DNA from: Chloroflexi bacterium HGW-Chloroflexi-3
GTDB taxonomy: Bacteria > Chloroflexota > Anaerolineae > Anaerolineales > Anaerolineaceae
DNA: 64,000 bases
Direction: 5' to 3'
NCBI GenBank assembly: GCA_002842045.1
Contig: PHBX01000017.1
Location: 124,001 to 188,000 of the forward strand
Each line of letters starts with the position of its first letter. Within the stretch, counting starts at the first letter, position 1. Shown one piece after another: positions 1-9,025 of this stretch. Made by a program: the position numbers and the translations under genes. The notes beneath the pieces were generated by a model. It was not told the DNA's origin, searched no databases, and saw only the letters and a list, made by a program, of their open reading frames with translations.

Positions 1-123
1 AAACCATCAAAGTTAATTCTACAAGCAGAATTGATTCAAATCGAGGTTTTGGATGTTATTTTAAATAAGGAGATGTCCTTAGGGTGTGATGGACAACTTT
101 CAAGATTTATTATTTGTGTTAAT

Positions 124-426
124 CTACCCACCTGTCATCACGGATAGAAGTGTCAATCGATCACCATCCCGTGGGTGTTTTTCCATTAGAAACACCGGAT
201 CATTCATCTCATCGTTGATAATGAATAAATTCGAGCTTAAGAATGTTTTTTTATCCGGCGCAATTAAAATATTCACCAAATCAGGGTACAACGCTGATAA
301 TTTTTCTACCACATCGTGATAAGTTTGATGAGGTTCCAGTATTATTTGGATTTCTTTTTGACCGGCTATATCTTTTGCTATCCCGGTTAATTCAATGGTC
401 AGTTGAACACTATCTTCCGATTTCAT
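124..426 (-). CDS. MoaD/ThiS-like sulfur carrier protein
   Basis: A 100-residue protein that ends in Gly-Gly (last residues VMTGG), the hallmark of beta-grasp sulfur carriers, whose C-terminus is adenylated and then thiocarboxylated. MoaD donates sulfur for molybdopterin and ThiS for thiazole. The length fits either family. It lies last in a minus-strand run, 64 bases after the 119-aa membrane protein, and about 2 kb from a molybdenum hydroxylase operon. That makes a molybdopterin role attractive, but this is inference: no moaE or moeB is in the window. The ATG at 426 has only a weak upstream purine stretch. The first 123 bases of the window hold nothing I can identify. Confidence 0.7.
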   Translation of the reverse strand: MKSEDSVQLTIELTGIAKDIAGQKEIQIILEPHQTYHDVVEKLSALYPDLVNILIAPDKKTFLSSNLFIINDEMNDPVFLMEKHPRDGDRLTLLSVMTGG

Positions 427-490
427 GTCTCAATCTTATCGAAAAATCAAAATTTCTCAAGATGATTTACAATCTGATCTTTAAATTTAA

Positions 491-850
491 TTACTTTATG
501 GCAAATATAAAGATAATAAAGCCCAAAGAGGGTCCTGCCCACCAGTACTCCACCAGAGTTTGCGGTAAATTTAGGTCTGGATAATTCTTAAAGATGATCC
601 CTGCGAACATAAGCAGGATTCCAATACCAATCAACAACCAGCTGCGAATCTCAATACTGGGTCTGCCTTTTTTGGCTTCAATTTCTGCCATGCGATCCTT
701 CTGTCGTTTTCCTTTCGCCATGCGCATCACTTCTGCTAACTCTTCTCTTGCTAGGCGGCGTTTGCGACCTCTCAACATTGCTACTCGAAAATAAAATACC
801 AATGCGGTAAAAGCAGTCATTGCATATCCAAAGTCAAATTTGAAATTCAT
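491..850 (-). CDS. Small membrane protein of unknown function
   Basis: 119 residues. I see a hydrophobic stretch near residues 8-25, a very basic and charged middle (about 26-68, many Arg/Lys/Glu) and two hydrophobic helices at about 70-88 and 100-118. No family is recognised. An AGGAG site lies about 9 bases before the ATG at 850, inside the end of the preceding gene, whose stop sits at 852-854, so the two are probably translated from one message. Function unknown. Confidence 0.6.
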   Translation of the reverse strand: MNFKFDFGYAMTAFTALVFYFRVAMLRGRKRRLAREELAEVMRMAKGKRQKDRMAEIEAKKGRPSIEIRSWLLIGIGILLMFAGIIFKNYPDLNLPQTLVEYWWAGPSLGFIIFIFAIK

Positions 851-851
851 C

Positions 852-1355
852 TTATGCCGCTCCTAAACCTTTTTTCCAAACGTATGAAATTATCTTCTGA
901 TGGAATTCATCCAATTTGGGTTGTGGACCATCGTGGTAACGAACATAACGTGCACTTCTGGTTATTTCACCGAAACTGGTCCCAGTAGCGCTGATATTGG
1001 TTGGCACATATTCCAGTACAAACACTCTGGTATTTGGCAATCTAACCGGCCAACGTTTTTGAGGTTCTTCCAAAAAACCCATAAAATAACACTCGAAAAG
1101 ATTTCTGGGCTGGGGCAAGGTGAGTAAGACCAACCGCGATTTTTTCTCCGGGATTTCCTTAATTTCGAAATATACACCTTCAAATGAATCTGATTCTTCC
1201 TGACCCAAACGAACGCCCATGTGGTCCCACCAGAATTCCAGAAATTTCAAACCATCCTTGTCAAGGTAAGTGAAAAAATTCTTTGTCTGGCTGTGAAATA
1301 TGGTAGGTAATGATTCGAATGTGTAGTTAAAATGTTGGCTTCTTTTTTTATCCAT
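852..1355 (-). CDS. Hypothetical protein, 167 aa
   Basis: A soluble, aromatic-rich protein with no signal peptide or membrane segment. I do not recognise the family. The start is supported by GGAG about 8 bases before the ATG at 1355. It sits 19 bases after the NmrA-like gene and directly before the 119-aa membrane protein, so these are probably co-transcribed. Reading frame and ribosome site make it a credible gene, but nothing in the sequence suggests a reaction. Confidence 0.6.
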   Translation of the reverse strand: MDKKRSQHFNYTFESLPTIFHSQTKNFFTYLDKDGLKFLEFWWDHMGVRLGQEESDSFEGVYFEIKEIPEKKSRLVLLTLPQPRNLFECYFMGFLEEPQKRWPVRLPNTRVFVLEYVPTNISATGTSFGEITRSARYVRYHDGPQPKLDEFHQKIISYVWKKGLGAA

Positions 1356-1374
1356 TAATCAGACTCCAATAATA

Positions 1375-2229
1375 TCAGGGATTATAGGCTTTCCTAAAAA
1401 ATTGTTCAAATGAATTGGGTTCTCTTCCTAACAACCAGGTTAACTGATTGGAATTTCCAATGAAATCGTATTCTTCATAATATTGAAACATAATTAACAG
1501 TGTATCCACAGCGTAATCTGATAAACCTGCTTTACGGGCATCCTTTTCCCATTCAGCTCGATCCATAATGCCTGCCAGGATCAATTTTCCGGTTACACCT
1601 GCTACCACAGTGGCAACATCCAACGCAGAAAGTGCTCCACGAGAAGACAATTCATAAATTGCATTTTCATGGCCTTCTTCCGTGAGCACCTTAACCACAA
1701 CCTCAGCCAGATCATCCAGATCAATCATACTGGAGCGGGATGAAGTGGAATATGGGATACGATATTCACCGGATTTGAGCATTGCATCCAGATATCCCAG
1801 CACATTTTGCATGTAAGCTGCTGGTTGTAAAATGGTAAATGGTATCTTGATTCTAAACAATTGATCTTCGACACGCATTTTTTTCCAATGATGCGGCATG
1901 GCTTCTACCTGGGGGTGTAATACAGAGTGATATACAAAATGTTTCAAATGGTTTTTCTGTGCAGCCTGGATCATTAATTGACCAATTTCCTCTTCCTGTG
2001 GATGCATATTGGGGCAAATATGATAAATGGCTGTGGTGCCAAAAAATACCTCATCCATTTTTTCGCTGTCCAATAAATCCGCAACAATTACTTCTTTTGC
2101 GCCTAATTGTTTCAGTTGATCAACCTGTTTTTTTTGTCTAACAATTGCACGCACATCCATACCATGAGCGGTTAACGCCTTTGTTATGGTTTTTCCAGTT
2201 TTTCCAGATGCACCTGTTACTAAGATCAA
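1375..2229 (-). CDS. NmrA-like NAD(P)-binding protein
   Basis: 284 residues. The N-terminus has the atypical short-chain dehydrogenase nucleotide motif (VTGASGKTGKT, a GxxGxxG variant, residues 4-14), then a HSVLHP stretch near residue 120 and a typical NmrA-like C-terminal substrate region. Members bind NAD(P)(H) and act as redox sensors or as reductases of quinones or small molecules; which applies here cannot be seen. The start is a TTG codon at 2229, chosen because AAGGAG lies 6 bases upstream and the glycine motif begins right after it. It appears to be the first gene of a four-gene minus-strand run ending with the MoaD-like protein. Confidence 0.75.
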   Translation of the reverse strand: MILVTGASGKTGKTITKALTAHGMDVRAIVRQKKQVDQLKQLGAKEVIVADLLDSEKMDEVFFGTTAIYHICPNMHPQEEEIGQLMIQAAQKNHLKHFVYHSVLHPQVEAMPHHWKKMRVEDQLFRIKIPFTILQPAAYMQNVLGYLDAMLKSGEYRIPYSTSSRSSMIDLDDLAEVVVKVLTEEGHENAIYELSSRGALSALDVATVVAGVTGKLILAGIMDRAEWEKDARKAGLSDYAVDTLLIMFQYYEEYDFIGNSNQLTWLLGREPNSFEQFFRKAYNP

Positions 2230-2391
2230 ACAAGCTCCTTTCTCTTATATCATTTTCCTTAAACATCCAGAATTCAGTTGAATACTTCTGATTCAAGAGA
2301 ATCTTGGGTCTTTAAGATTATTATAAACGATCCTTTAAATGAATTCTGAGCACCTTTGGTTGGTCTTATTAATAATTTCACACTTTTCATA

Positions 2392-2427
2392 ATACTCCCG
2401 ACGCCTGAGCATCGACGTCGGGAGTAT
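2392..2427 (-). terminator. Strong 12-bp stem-loop after the NCS2 permease
   Basis: Perfect inverted repeat ATACTCCCGACG / CGTCGGGAGTAT with a 12-base loop, 74 bases beyond the permease stop. There is no T-run on either side, so it may be a Rho-assisted stop or an mRNA 3'-end stabiliser rather than a classic intrinsic terminator. A smaller palindrome (CAGGT-N6-ACCTG, 2438-2453) lies between it and the permease. Confidence 0.55.
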
Positions 2428-2500
2428 CGTGGGGTGACAGGTTTGCACACCTGCTCAACTATGCAAGCAATCTATCACTTGTAAAGTCTATTCAATTGTA

Positions 2501-3889
2501 TTAGGCAGCTTGTTCGCGCACGACAGGTGGTTTCCAGAAAACCAGAATCAGGTTCATCAGAATACCAAACACTGCACCGGTGGCAATCGCCGGCCAACCA
2601 TTGGGGAACAAACCCTGGAACAACGGGATCGGAATAAAGCCACCAGGATAACCGATATTGCCACCGATGCCAACGATGAGGATTACCGCACCGATTGCCA
2701 ATTGGGCTGGATCAAACAGGTTGACTTTCTCTGCCATCATCAGCGCAATACCTTGCATACCAATGACACCAAACAGGTAGATCGAAAGACCACCACTGAC
2801 CGCGGTCGGGATAGTTGCAACAAGATCTGCCAATGGTCCAATAAACCCGAGCAGCATGGAAATGATACCGGCGGTGATCAACACTGGACCTGAGTAGTTA
2901 CGTGTAATAACCATCAAAGAGTTGTTCTCACCATAGTTGGTACCAGCGGTTGAACCGAAAATACCATTGACCAGGTCGTTCAAACCATCGAGCATCAGGT
3001 TGAGGCCGATATACTGGCTCAAACCGTATTTCTCTTTGCCCATTTCAGCAGCGGTGTGATCAACATACAATGAAATCTGATACAGGTGAGCGGTAGATTC
3101 TGGGATGGTTGCAATCGCCATAATACCAATACCAAACATGACAGTGAATGTCAGATCACTGGAAAAATTCGGGAAGGTGATTTGCGGTGCACGCAGAACT
3201 GCTGAGGTAAACGCACCCTGTAAGTTGACCAGCCCCAACGGGATAGCAGCAATGTAACCAACGATGGCGCCAAAGAGAATGGGGAGCATAGAAATAAAGC
3301 CTTTACCCTGCAAGTACACAGAGCACAGGAAGGCAGCTAATAACGTGATTACAGCAGCAGCCCACCATTTCATGTCACCATTCCCCAAACCACAACAGGC
3401 ACCACTGGACATGTTCAAAGCTGCTGCACCAAGACCAATACCGATTGTGGCAGCCACAGGACCGGTAACGATTGGCGGTAGCACTTTGTCCAGAGCTTCT
3501 TTACCACCAGAATAGCGGATGATCAAACCAACTATAATGTTGATCACACCAGTGGCAATAAAACCAGTTTGTACAATTGAGAGCAAAGCCGGGTCAGCTG
3601 GTACACCAAATTCAGCTTTGGTGATAGCAATAACGGCTGCAATATAGCTGAAACTGGAACCATAGTACAAGGGGATAAATTTTCCCATTGCCAATTTAGA
3701 ACCAATCAGAGCCACAACTGTTCCGAAACCGGTAACTGTTAAAACGGTGCTGACCGGGAAACCCATCAACAACGCGCACAGAACGGTGGCCGGGAACATG
3801 GTAATTACGTGCTGGAAGCCCAGCAGAATCATTTGCCCAACAGGTGGGCGGTCATTTGGAAGATAAGCCATTACTTTTGGAGTTGCCAT
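2501..3889 (-). CDS. NCS2-family xanthine/uracil-type permease
   Basis: 462 residues with about 12-14 hydrophobic helices and the typical NCS2 opening (VGQMILLGFQHVITMFPAT). The central NCS2 signature region is recognisable (ATIPESTAHLYQIS, then GLNDLVNGIFGS). NCS2 proteins are proton symporters for uracil, xanthine, uric acid or other purines in the inner membrane. The ATG at 3889 is chosen because GGAGG lies 9 bases before it; a longer reading to 4000 has no such support and would run through a structured leader. It is the distal gene of the molybdenum hydroxylase cluster, which suggests it imports that enzyme's substrate. The exact substrate is inference. Confidence 0.85.
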   Translation of the reverse strand: MATPKVMAYLPNDRPPVGQMILLGFQHVITMFPATVLCALLMGFPVSTVLTVTGFGTVVALIGSKLAMGKFIPLYYGSSFSYIAAVIAITKAEFGVPADPALLSIVQTGFIATGVINIIVGLIIRYSGGKEALDKVLPPIVTGPVAATIGIGLGAAALNMSSGACCGLGNGDMKWWAAAVITLLAAFLCSVYLQGKGFISMLPILFGAIVGYIAAIPLGLVNLQGAFTSAVLRAPQITFPNFSSDLTFTVMFGIGIMAIATIPESTAHLYQISLYVDHTAAEMGKEKYGLSQYIGLNLMLDGLNDLVNGIFGSTAGTNYGENNSLMVITRNYSGPVLITAGIISMLLGFIGPLADLVATIPTAVSGGLSIYLFGVIGMQGIALMMAEKVNLFDPAQLAIGAVILIVGIGGNIGYPGGFIPIPLFQGLFPNGWPAIATGAVFGILMNLILVFWKPPVVREQAA

Positions 3890-3959
3890 ACGAGTCTTCC
3901 TCCCTCTAAAGGAATTTAGGATAAATAGATAAGTTTGATTTGTTGATTCGATTGGAACC

Positions 3960-4085
3960 TGTTCCCAACAGCAATTAGATGAATCTCTCCTCCACACCAA
4001 TTCGTGTGCACCATTGCTAACCGGGTCGTTCCGAAGGAAACAGTAGGGGAATTATGGGGTCTACTCTCTGACGTCAGTTACCTCC
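3960..4085 (-). promoter_or_regulatory. Structured leader before the NCS2 permease
   Basis: The 249-base gap between the CoxG-like gene and the permease can fold on the minus strand. One hairpin has outer arms at 3970-3975 and 4013-4018 (AGCAAT/ATTGCT) and inner arms at 3993-3997 and 4004-4008 (CACAC/GTGTG). A second short hairpin with UUCC/GGAA arms lies near 4028-4040. A further small stem is near 3953-3969. I cannot match it to a known riboswitch class; a purine-type switch core was looked for and not found. Confidence 0.3.
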
Positions 4086-4138
4086 TTTCAATCCTCTTCA
4101 AACATCATTCAATAATGATTACTGATTGAAGATTTGTT

Positions 4139-4774
4139 CTATGCGCCACAGCTTTTAAGGATAAAAGCAAGCAGAATAATGACTGCTATGACAGGCACGA
4201 TGTAAAAAACTAATTTTGTTTCTGCAGACCAATTTTCCATTTTTACCATATCCTTTGCAACTTCTTTAGCGAATTGTGCTTCTGTGGGTGCTTTGAATTC
4301 TACTGCCTTTGCTCCGGTCTCTTTTGCAGCCAGGCGGGCAGCCAAAGCCTTATCAAGGGTTTCAAAACCAGTGCGAATCATGCTCTTGGCAACACTATCG
4401 ATCATCCGTTGTCCTACACTGGCCAATGCACCACCAATATTTACTTCACCTTCGTATTCCATCAAGGTGGTGCCATCTTCTTGTTCTTTGAACTTAACGT
4501 TACCAACACCGTTTAAAAATCCTGGTGCACCTTTTCCACCACCTTTTAAGGTCAGGCTATCAGGTTTGACAACATTTTCCAATTGCATTTCACCGGTAAA
4601 AGCTCCGGAGACAGGGCCAACACGAACATTCATTTCAAATTTATATTCGTCTTCTTTGACCATTTCCATCTTCTGTGCTCCGGGCAAGGCACTCGCTAGA
4701 ACATTGGGATCATAGAACATTTCCCAAACATCTTCACGGGGACCATTAAAAACGTGAGTACCTTCAATTTTCAT
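4139..4774 (-). CDS. CoxG-like SRPBCC protein with C-terminal membrane anchor
   Basis: 211 residues. Residues 1-145 match the CoxG type of the START/SRPBCC fold (MKIEGTHVFNGPREDVW at the start, GAFTGEM and NGVGNVKFKEQ later). A linker follows, and then one hydrophobic helix at about residues 187-207 before KSCGA. CoxG-type proteins recruit or mature molybdenum hydroxylases at the membrane, and the C-terminal anchor fits that. The ATG at 4774 follows GGAGG by about 7 bases; the TTG at 4789 is inside that ribosome site. It lies 58 bases after the large hydroxylase subunit, in the order seen in cox-like operons. Confidence 0.85.
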   Translation of the reverse strand: MKIEGTHVFNGPREDVWEMFYDPNVLASALPGAQKMEMVKEDEYKFEMNVRVGPVSGAFTGEMQLENVVKPDSLTLKGGGKGAPGFLNGVGNVKFKEQEDGTTLMEYEGEVNIGGALASVGQRMIDSVAKSMIRTGFETLDKALAARLAAKETGAKAVEFKAPTEAQFAKEVAKDMVKMENWSAETKLVFYIVPVIAVIILLAFILKSCGA

Positions 4775-4832
4775 TACAACTTCCTCCAATAATAATTAAA
4801 CGTAGATTTTCCAGGGTTATAGCAAAAGGCGC

Positions 4833-7181
4833 TTAAGCGCCTTTTGCCTTCTGAACATAGTGAAATAGTTTGCTTGGACCCATGAATGATTGAGTAATAT
4901 CTAAGTCCATGCCTTCAAATGCATCTTCCAATGCCTGCATAAAACAGGCTGGAACACATATCGCACCAGCTTCACCAATCCCCTTAATACCCAGTGGATT
5001 CAAAGGAGATGGTGTAACTAGATGTTTAATTTCGAATTTTTCTGGCATATCAGTTGCTTGCGGGAAGAGATAATCCATGAAGGATGCAGTCACCAATTGA
5101 CCATAATCATCATACACCAGATTCTCATAAAAAGCTTCACCAATACCCATTTGCAAACCACCATGGATCTGTCCATCCACAATCATCGGATTAATATTGG
5201 TTCCACAATCATCGGTAATTACCAGACGTTCGATCTTTACTTTGGCGGTTTCTGGGTCAATATCCAAGATCAATCCCAGGCAGCCATAACCTGTCGCTCC
5301 ATGGGGAGGACCATAATAAGAAGCAGCTTCGAGACCGGGTTCCATACCTTCTTCTACAGTACCTCTAGTTGGATTGGCTCGCATTGCTAATTCACCTAAT
5401 GAAATAAAATGTTCTGGTACATCAGCAACTCTGACAACACCATCTGCCACTTCCAGCTCATCTTTCGGTGTGTTGAGCAATTTACTTGCCAGTTCAAGTG
5501 CTTTCTCACGCACTTTAACAGAAGCTTGATGAACAGCTGTTCCAACCAGTGTAATACCTCGTGAAGCAAATGCACCAACACCCCATTGCCATTGTCCGGT
5601 ATCCCCAATAACAACACTGATATCTTTAATATCCACACCTAATTGATTTGCAGCGATCTGAGCCAATGTTGTGTAATGACCTTGTCCCTGATTTGAATAA
5701 GCGCATACAATATTTACTTTCCCCGTCACGCCAACCATTACTTTTGCGCCTTCATAGGGGCCTACAGCAGTGCCTTCCGTAAACATGATGACACCAATAC
5801 CTTTATTTTTTCCTTCAGCACGAAGTTTTGGTTGGATTTCTTTCTTAAATTTTTCATATTCAATAGCGTCCACTGTCTTTTCCAGTGCCAATGGATAATT
5901 TCCGCTGTCGAGTACATTTTCCACAAAATCCTGTCCAATTACACCGGTTCTGAATGGAAGCTTTTCAGGCGGCAGGATATTCTTACGTCGTAGTTCTACT
6001 GGATCCATGCCTAATTCTTTTGCAGCGAAGTCCAACAATCGTTCCATCACAAAAATACCATGTGATCTACCTGCGCCTCGCACAGGAGTAACAACCATCT
6101 GATTGGTGAACACCATCTTAATTTGAGTGTAATAATTAGGAATATTATAAATACTGATCACATGGGTTTGGGTATTCAAAGGAATTGTCATACCATAAGG
6201 ATTGTAAGCACCTGTATTATGGTAGAATACATCTTTGACCCCCAAGATAGTTCCATCATTTTTAAGTGCAATTTCAGCATAGTGCACCTGATCTCGTTCT
6301 GAGGTGGTACCAAGGAAGTTCTCACGACGATCTTCCACCCACTTGATCGGTTTTTTTAATTTCATCGCTATCCAGGGAACGACAACATCATCAATTTGGG
6401 ATGACATAATCTTAGGACCAAAACCACCACCGATATCAGGATTCATCAATCGTATTTGATTTTCCATGAGACCTAAATATCGAGCAATGCTATTACGCAT
6501 GGGGATAGGTCCCTGGGTTGTTGCCCAAACGTTTAAAATCTTGAAATTATCATCCCAAACTGCAATCAACCCACGATTCTCAAGTGCAGCGCCAGCGACA
6601 TGGTTCGTTACAATACGTTTCTTTATTACCACATCTGCTTCAGCAGCTGCTTTTTCCCAACTTCCTACTTCCTGAACTACATCTGCAGCTAAATTGGACT
6701 CAAGATCTTCATGAATCAAAGGTGCATCTGGGTCTAATGTTTTTTCCAATTCACCAACATATTGTAATGGCTCAACATCCAGGTAAATAAAGTCCAGGGC
6801 ATCTTCCGCAATATACCTGCTTTCAGCAACTACAACAGCAACTGGTTCTCCAGAAAATCGAATTTTATGTTTAGCAATGCATTCTAAAGGTCTTGCATGA
6901 AATACTGATCCTTTAATTGCAGTTGGTGGTGGAACCTGTAATGGGCCTGGACGCCAGTAGTCACCTAAGTCCTCAGCTGTATACACTGCTACAACACCTG
7001 GAATTTTTTTGGCTTCTTCTGTGTCAATTTTTTTAATTCTGGCATGGGCATAGTCACTGCGTTTGATCGCAACGTGCAACATGCCAGGAAAATCAATATC
7101 ATCAATATAATTACCATTACCGGTTAATAAACGGGGGTCTTCATTCCGTTTAAATGATTTTGAAATAGTTGATTCTGTCAC
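4833..7181 (-). CDS. Molybdenum hydroxylase large subunit (CoxL/CutL-like, not a CO dehydrogenase)
   Basis: 782 residues of the xanthine dehydrogenase/CO dehydrogenase large-subunit family, which binds the molybdopterin cofactor. Visible landmarks are the N-terminal RNEDPRLLTGNGNYIDD, the cofactor motif IGGGFGPK (about 255), QGQGHYTTLAQIA (about 500) and the catalytic Glu in GIGEAG near the C-terminus. The active-site loop reads PVRGAGR, as in form II enzymes; the AYRCSFR loop of true aerobic CO dehydrogenase is missing, so CO is not the expected substrate. The start is GTG at 7181 behind GAGGTG. With the FAD and 2Fe-2S subunits just upstream it forms an LMS-type enzyme that probably hydroxylates an N-heteroaromatic or related compound. 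Confidence 0.9.
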   Translation of the reverse strand: MTESTISKSFKRNEDPRLLTGNGNYIDDIDFPGMLHVAIKRSDYAHARIKKIDTEEAKKIPGVVAVYTAEDLGDYWRPGPLQVPPPTAIKGSVFHARPLECIAKHKIRFSGEPVAVVVAESRYIAEDALDFIYLDVEPLQYVGELEKTLDPDAPLIHEDLESNLAADVVQEVGSWEKAAAEADVVIKKRIVTNHVAGAALENRGLIAVWDDNFKILNVWATTQGPIPMRNSIARYLGLMENQIRLMNPDIGGGFGPKIMSSQIDDVVVPWIAMKLKKPIKWVEDRRENFLGTTSERDQVHYAEIALKNDGTILGVKDVFYHNTGAYNPYGMTIPLNTQTHVISIYNIPNYYTQIKMVFTNQMVVTPVRGAGRSHGIFVMERLLDFAAKELGMDPVELRRKNILPPEKLPFRTGVIGQDFVENVLDSGNYPLALEKTVDAIEYEKFKKEIQPKLRAEGKNKGIGVIMFTEGTAVGPYEGAKVMVGVTGKVNIVCAYSNQGQGHYTTLAQIAANQLGVDIKDISVVIGDTGQWQWGVGAFASRGITLVGTAVHQASVKVREKALELASKLLNTPKDELEVADGVVRVADVPEHFISLGELAMRANPTRGTVEEGMEPGLEAASYYGPPHGATGYGCLGLILDIDPETAKVKIERLVITDDCGTNINPMIVDGQIHGGLQMGIGEAFYENLVYDDYGQLVTASFMDYLFPQATDMPEKFEIKHLVTPSPLNPLGIKGIGEAGAICVPACFMQALEDAFEGMDLDITQSFMGPSKLFHYVQKAKGA

Positions 7182-7200
7182 AGTTCACCTCTCTTGGCTC

Positions 7201-7680
7201 TTAATGTGCAGCCATTTTTTTTGCTGCAAGTTGAACAGCTTCAACGATGTTTTCATACCCGGTGCAACGGCAGAAATTGCCGTCTATCGCTTCCCTTGCT
7301 TGTTCAGCAGTAGGATTAGGATTTCCTTCCAGGTATTCCACAGCTGTCATTAAGAAGCCTGGGGTACAAAAACCACATTGCAGAGCATGTTTTTCATGAA
7401 ATGCCTCTTGTAGAGGATGCATATTATCAATCGTTCCGAGTGATTCAACTGTCTTAATCTCTGAGCCGTCGACCATGACTGCAAATAATGTGCATGACCG
7501 AGCCGAGTGGCCATCAATCAGGACAGTACAGGCACCACAAAGACCGTGTTCACAGCCTACGTGTGTACCTTTCAATCCAAGGTCATGGCGGATAAAATCA
7601 CTTAATAACAATCGTGGTTCAACATCACGTTCATACAACGTTCCGTTAACAGTGATTGCAACTTTTACTTTTTGAGTCAT
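7201..7680 (-). CDS. Molybdenum hydroxylase 2Fe-2S subunit (CoxS/CutS-like)
   Basis: 159 residues. The N-terminal half carries the plant-ferredoxin cluster ligands (GCEHGLCGACTVLIDG, then SC), and the C-terminal half the second cluster (QCGFCTPGF and FCRCTGY). This is the standard two-cluster electron-transfer subunit that moves electrons from molybdenum to FAD. GGAGG lies about 5 bases before the ATG at 7680, and the gene sits between the FAD subunit (9 bases) and the large subunit (19 bases). Length and all eight cysteines are as expected for the family. Confidence 0.95.
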   Translation of the reverse strand: MTQKVKVAITVNGTLYERDVEPRLLLSDFIRHDLGLKGTHVGCEHGLCGACTVLIDGHSARSCTLFAVMVDGSEIKTVESLGTIDNMHPLQEAFHEKHALQCGFCTPGFLMTAVEYLEGNPNPTAEQAREAIDGNFCRCTGYENIVEAVQLAAKKMAAH

Positions 7681-7689
7681 CGTTACCTC

Positions 7690-8565
7690 CTACTTCTTTG
7701 CCTGTTGAACAGCTTCAGTTAGAGCACGGCGAACCAAAACATGAACGAGATTTCGGCGATATTCTTCCGTTCCATGAATATCTGTACCAGGATCACATTC
7801 ATTTTTTGCCACATAAGCTGCTATTTCTTCAATAGCTTCCGCTGTGGGTACCTGCCCGGCCAATACCTGATTGGGTTTACTGGCGAGTAGTGGATACTCA
7901 CCAACGCTGAACAACGCAACGCGCGCTTCTTTTACTCTGTCTGCCCCATCCAATGTGACCGTACTGATGACCGCTGCCTGTGCGTATCCACCTTTTTGAC
8001 GGGATACCTGTTGATAGCTTGCGCCAGTGCGAGGTGCCAAAGGAGGTAATACGACCTCAGCTAACAATTCTTCTGGTTCCAATACAGTCATGAAAGGTCC
8101 AATAAAGAAATCAACAGCTTTCACCCAGCGTTCACCAGCTTTGGATAGCACCTTTAAATTGGCATCTAGAAGTAAAGCTGCAGCAGGTAATTGCGCGGCC
8201 GGATCAGCATGAGCAATAGCGCCACCAAATGTGCCACGATTGCGAATTTGTTTATGAGCTATATGTTTGATTGTTTTTACCAATATGGGGAAGCGTTCAC
8301 TTACCAATAGATCTTCCTCCACAACACTGTCTCGTGTCATGGTACCAATAGCCATACCGCCATCAGCGGTAGGCTTAATATATGATAATTCTTTGACCTT
8401 ACCCAGGTCAACCAGAGCTGTCGGCCGAGCCATGCGGAAATTCATCGCAGGAATCAGACTCTGCCCACCAGCCAGCACCTTACCAGAGTATCCAAGTTCT
8501 GTTAATTTATCCAGAGCTTCTGATAGACTGGTAGGAGCATAATAATCGAATGGAGCTGGCTTCAT
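7690..8565 (-). CDS. Molybdenum hydroxylase FAD subunit (CoxM/CutM-like)
   Basis: 291 residues with the FAD-binding PCMH landmarks AGGQSLIP (about 32-39) and RGTFGGAIAHADPAA (about 111-125), followed by the CO dehydrogenase flavoprotein C-terminal domain. It passes electrons from the 2Fe-2S subunit to an unknown acceptor. GGAGG precedes the ATG at 8565. It is the first gene of the M-S-L set, and the 460 bases upstream hold no other convincing gene, so a separate promoter may lie there, although I could not pick out a clear one. Confidence 0.93.
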   Translation of the reverse strand: MKPAPFDYYAPTSLSEALDKLTELGYSGKVLAGGQSLIPAMNFRMARPTALVDLGKVKELSYIKPTADGGMAIGTMTRDSVVEEDLLVSERFPILVKTIKHIAHKQIRNRGTFGGAIAHADPAAQLPAAALLLDANLKVLSKAGERWVKAVDFFIGPFMTVLEPEELLAEVVLPPLAPRTGASYQQVSRQKGGYAQAAVISTVTLDGADRVKEARVALFSVGEYPLLASKPNQVLAGQVPTAEAIEEIAAYVAKNECDPGTDIHGTEEYRRNLVHVLVRRALTEAVQQAKK

Positions 8566-9025
8566 GTAGACTTTACCTCCTAAAAAATTAAGTGAAAATA
8601 ATCACACGAATAGTTTCAAAAAAACTGGAAATGATTTCTTGATATTAATTAACTTACAATCCGATACCAGATTTTGTGAGATCGAACAGAAATTATGTTT
8701 AGAATGAAAAACAACACTATTTTGATGAATAAATTTCTTAACCCCGAATTGAGATAATGCCCATATAGGAATAATCTCAGTCAAGTTTTCATCAATATTA
8801 ATTTTATCGTTTATTGGAAGAGATGTTTTTTTCTGCATTCGATCATCAATGATTTTAGGGACAGAGTTGTTCTCAATTAAACAGAATTGACTGAGTTCGA
8901 TTTGATTTGTGCATAAATCTAATCAATTGTTTCGACTTGAGAACCTGCCACCACCATATTATTATGATTGCTACCCCTCAAAAAATCAAGCCCTTGAAGG
9001 GTAGCAAATCTTAAAAAAAATTGTT
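8566..9025. other. Intergenic gap with a hairpin
   Basis: 460 bases between the FAD subunit and the tandem cyclase gene. The only open frame (78 codons, minus strand) lacks a ribosome site and a recognisable product, so I do not call it. The one structured element is the inverted repeat at 8970-9005, listed separately. No sigma-70 promoter as clean as those at 14.1 and 15.2 kb was found. Confidence 0.6.
8970..9005 (-). terminator. Inverted repeat after the tandem cyclase gene
   Basis: Arms GCTACCCCTCAA and TTGAAGGGTAGC pair over 12 positions (one G-U on the minus strand) around a 12-base loop, 20 bases beyond the cyclase stop. There is no T-run, so it is either a weak or factor-dependent terminator or a processing hairpin separating the FdrA-DUF1116-cyclase message from the hydroxylase genes. 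Confidence 0.45.

Noticed and set aside
4013..4060. Plus-strand stretch resembling the SRP RNA tip (CCGAAGGAAACAG)
   Set aside because: The flanking stems of SRP RNA do not form and the symmetric-loop bases differ; the minus-strand permease leader is a simpler explanation.
4833..8565. Aerobic CO dehydrogenase annotation
   Set aside because: The AYRCSFR loop needed for copper binding is replaced by PVRGAGR.
8602..8838. 78-codon minus-strand frame in the gap before the FAD subunit
   Set aside because: No ribosome site, low-complexity composition, and no recognisable product.
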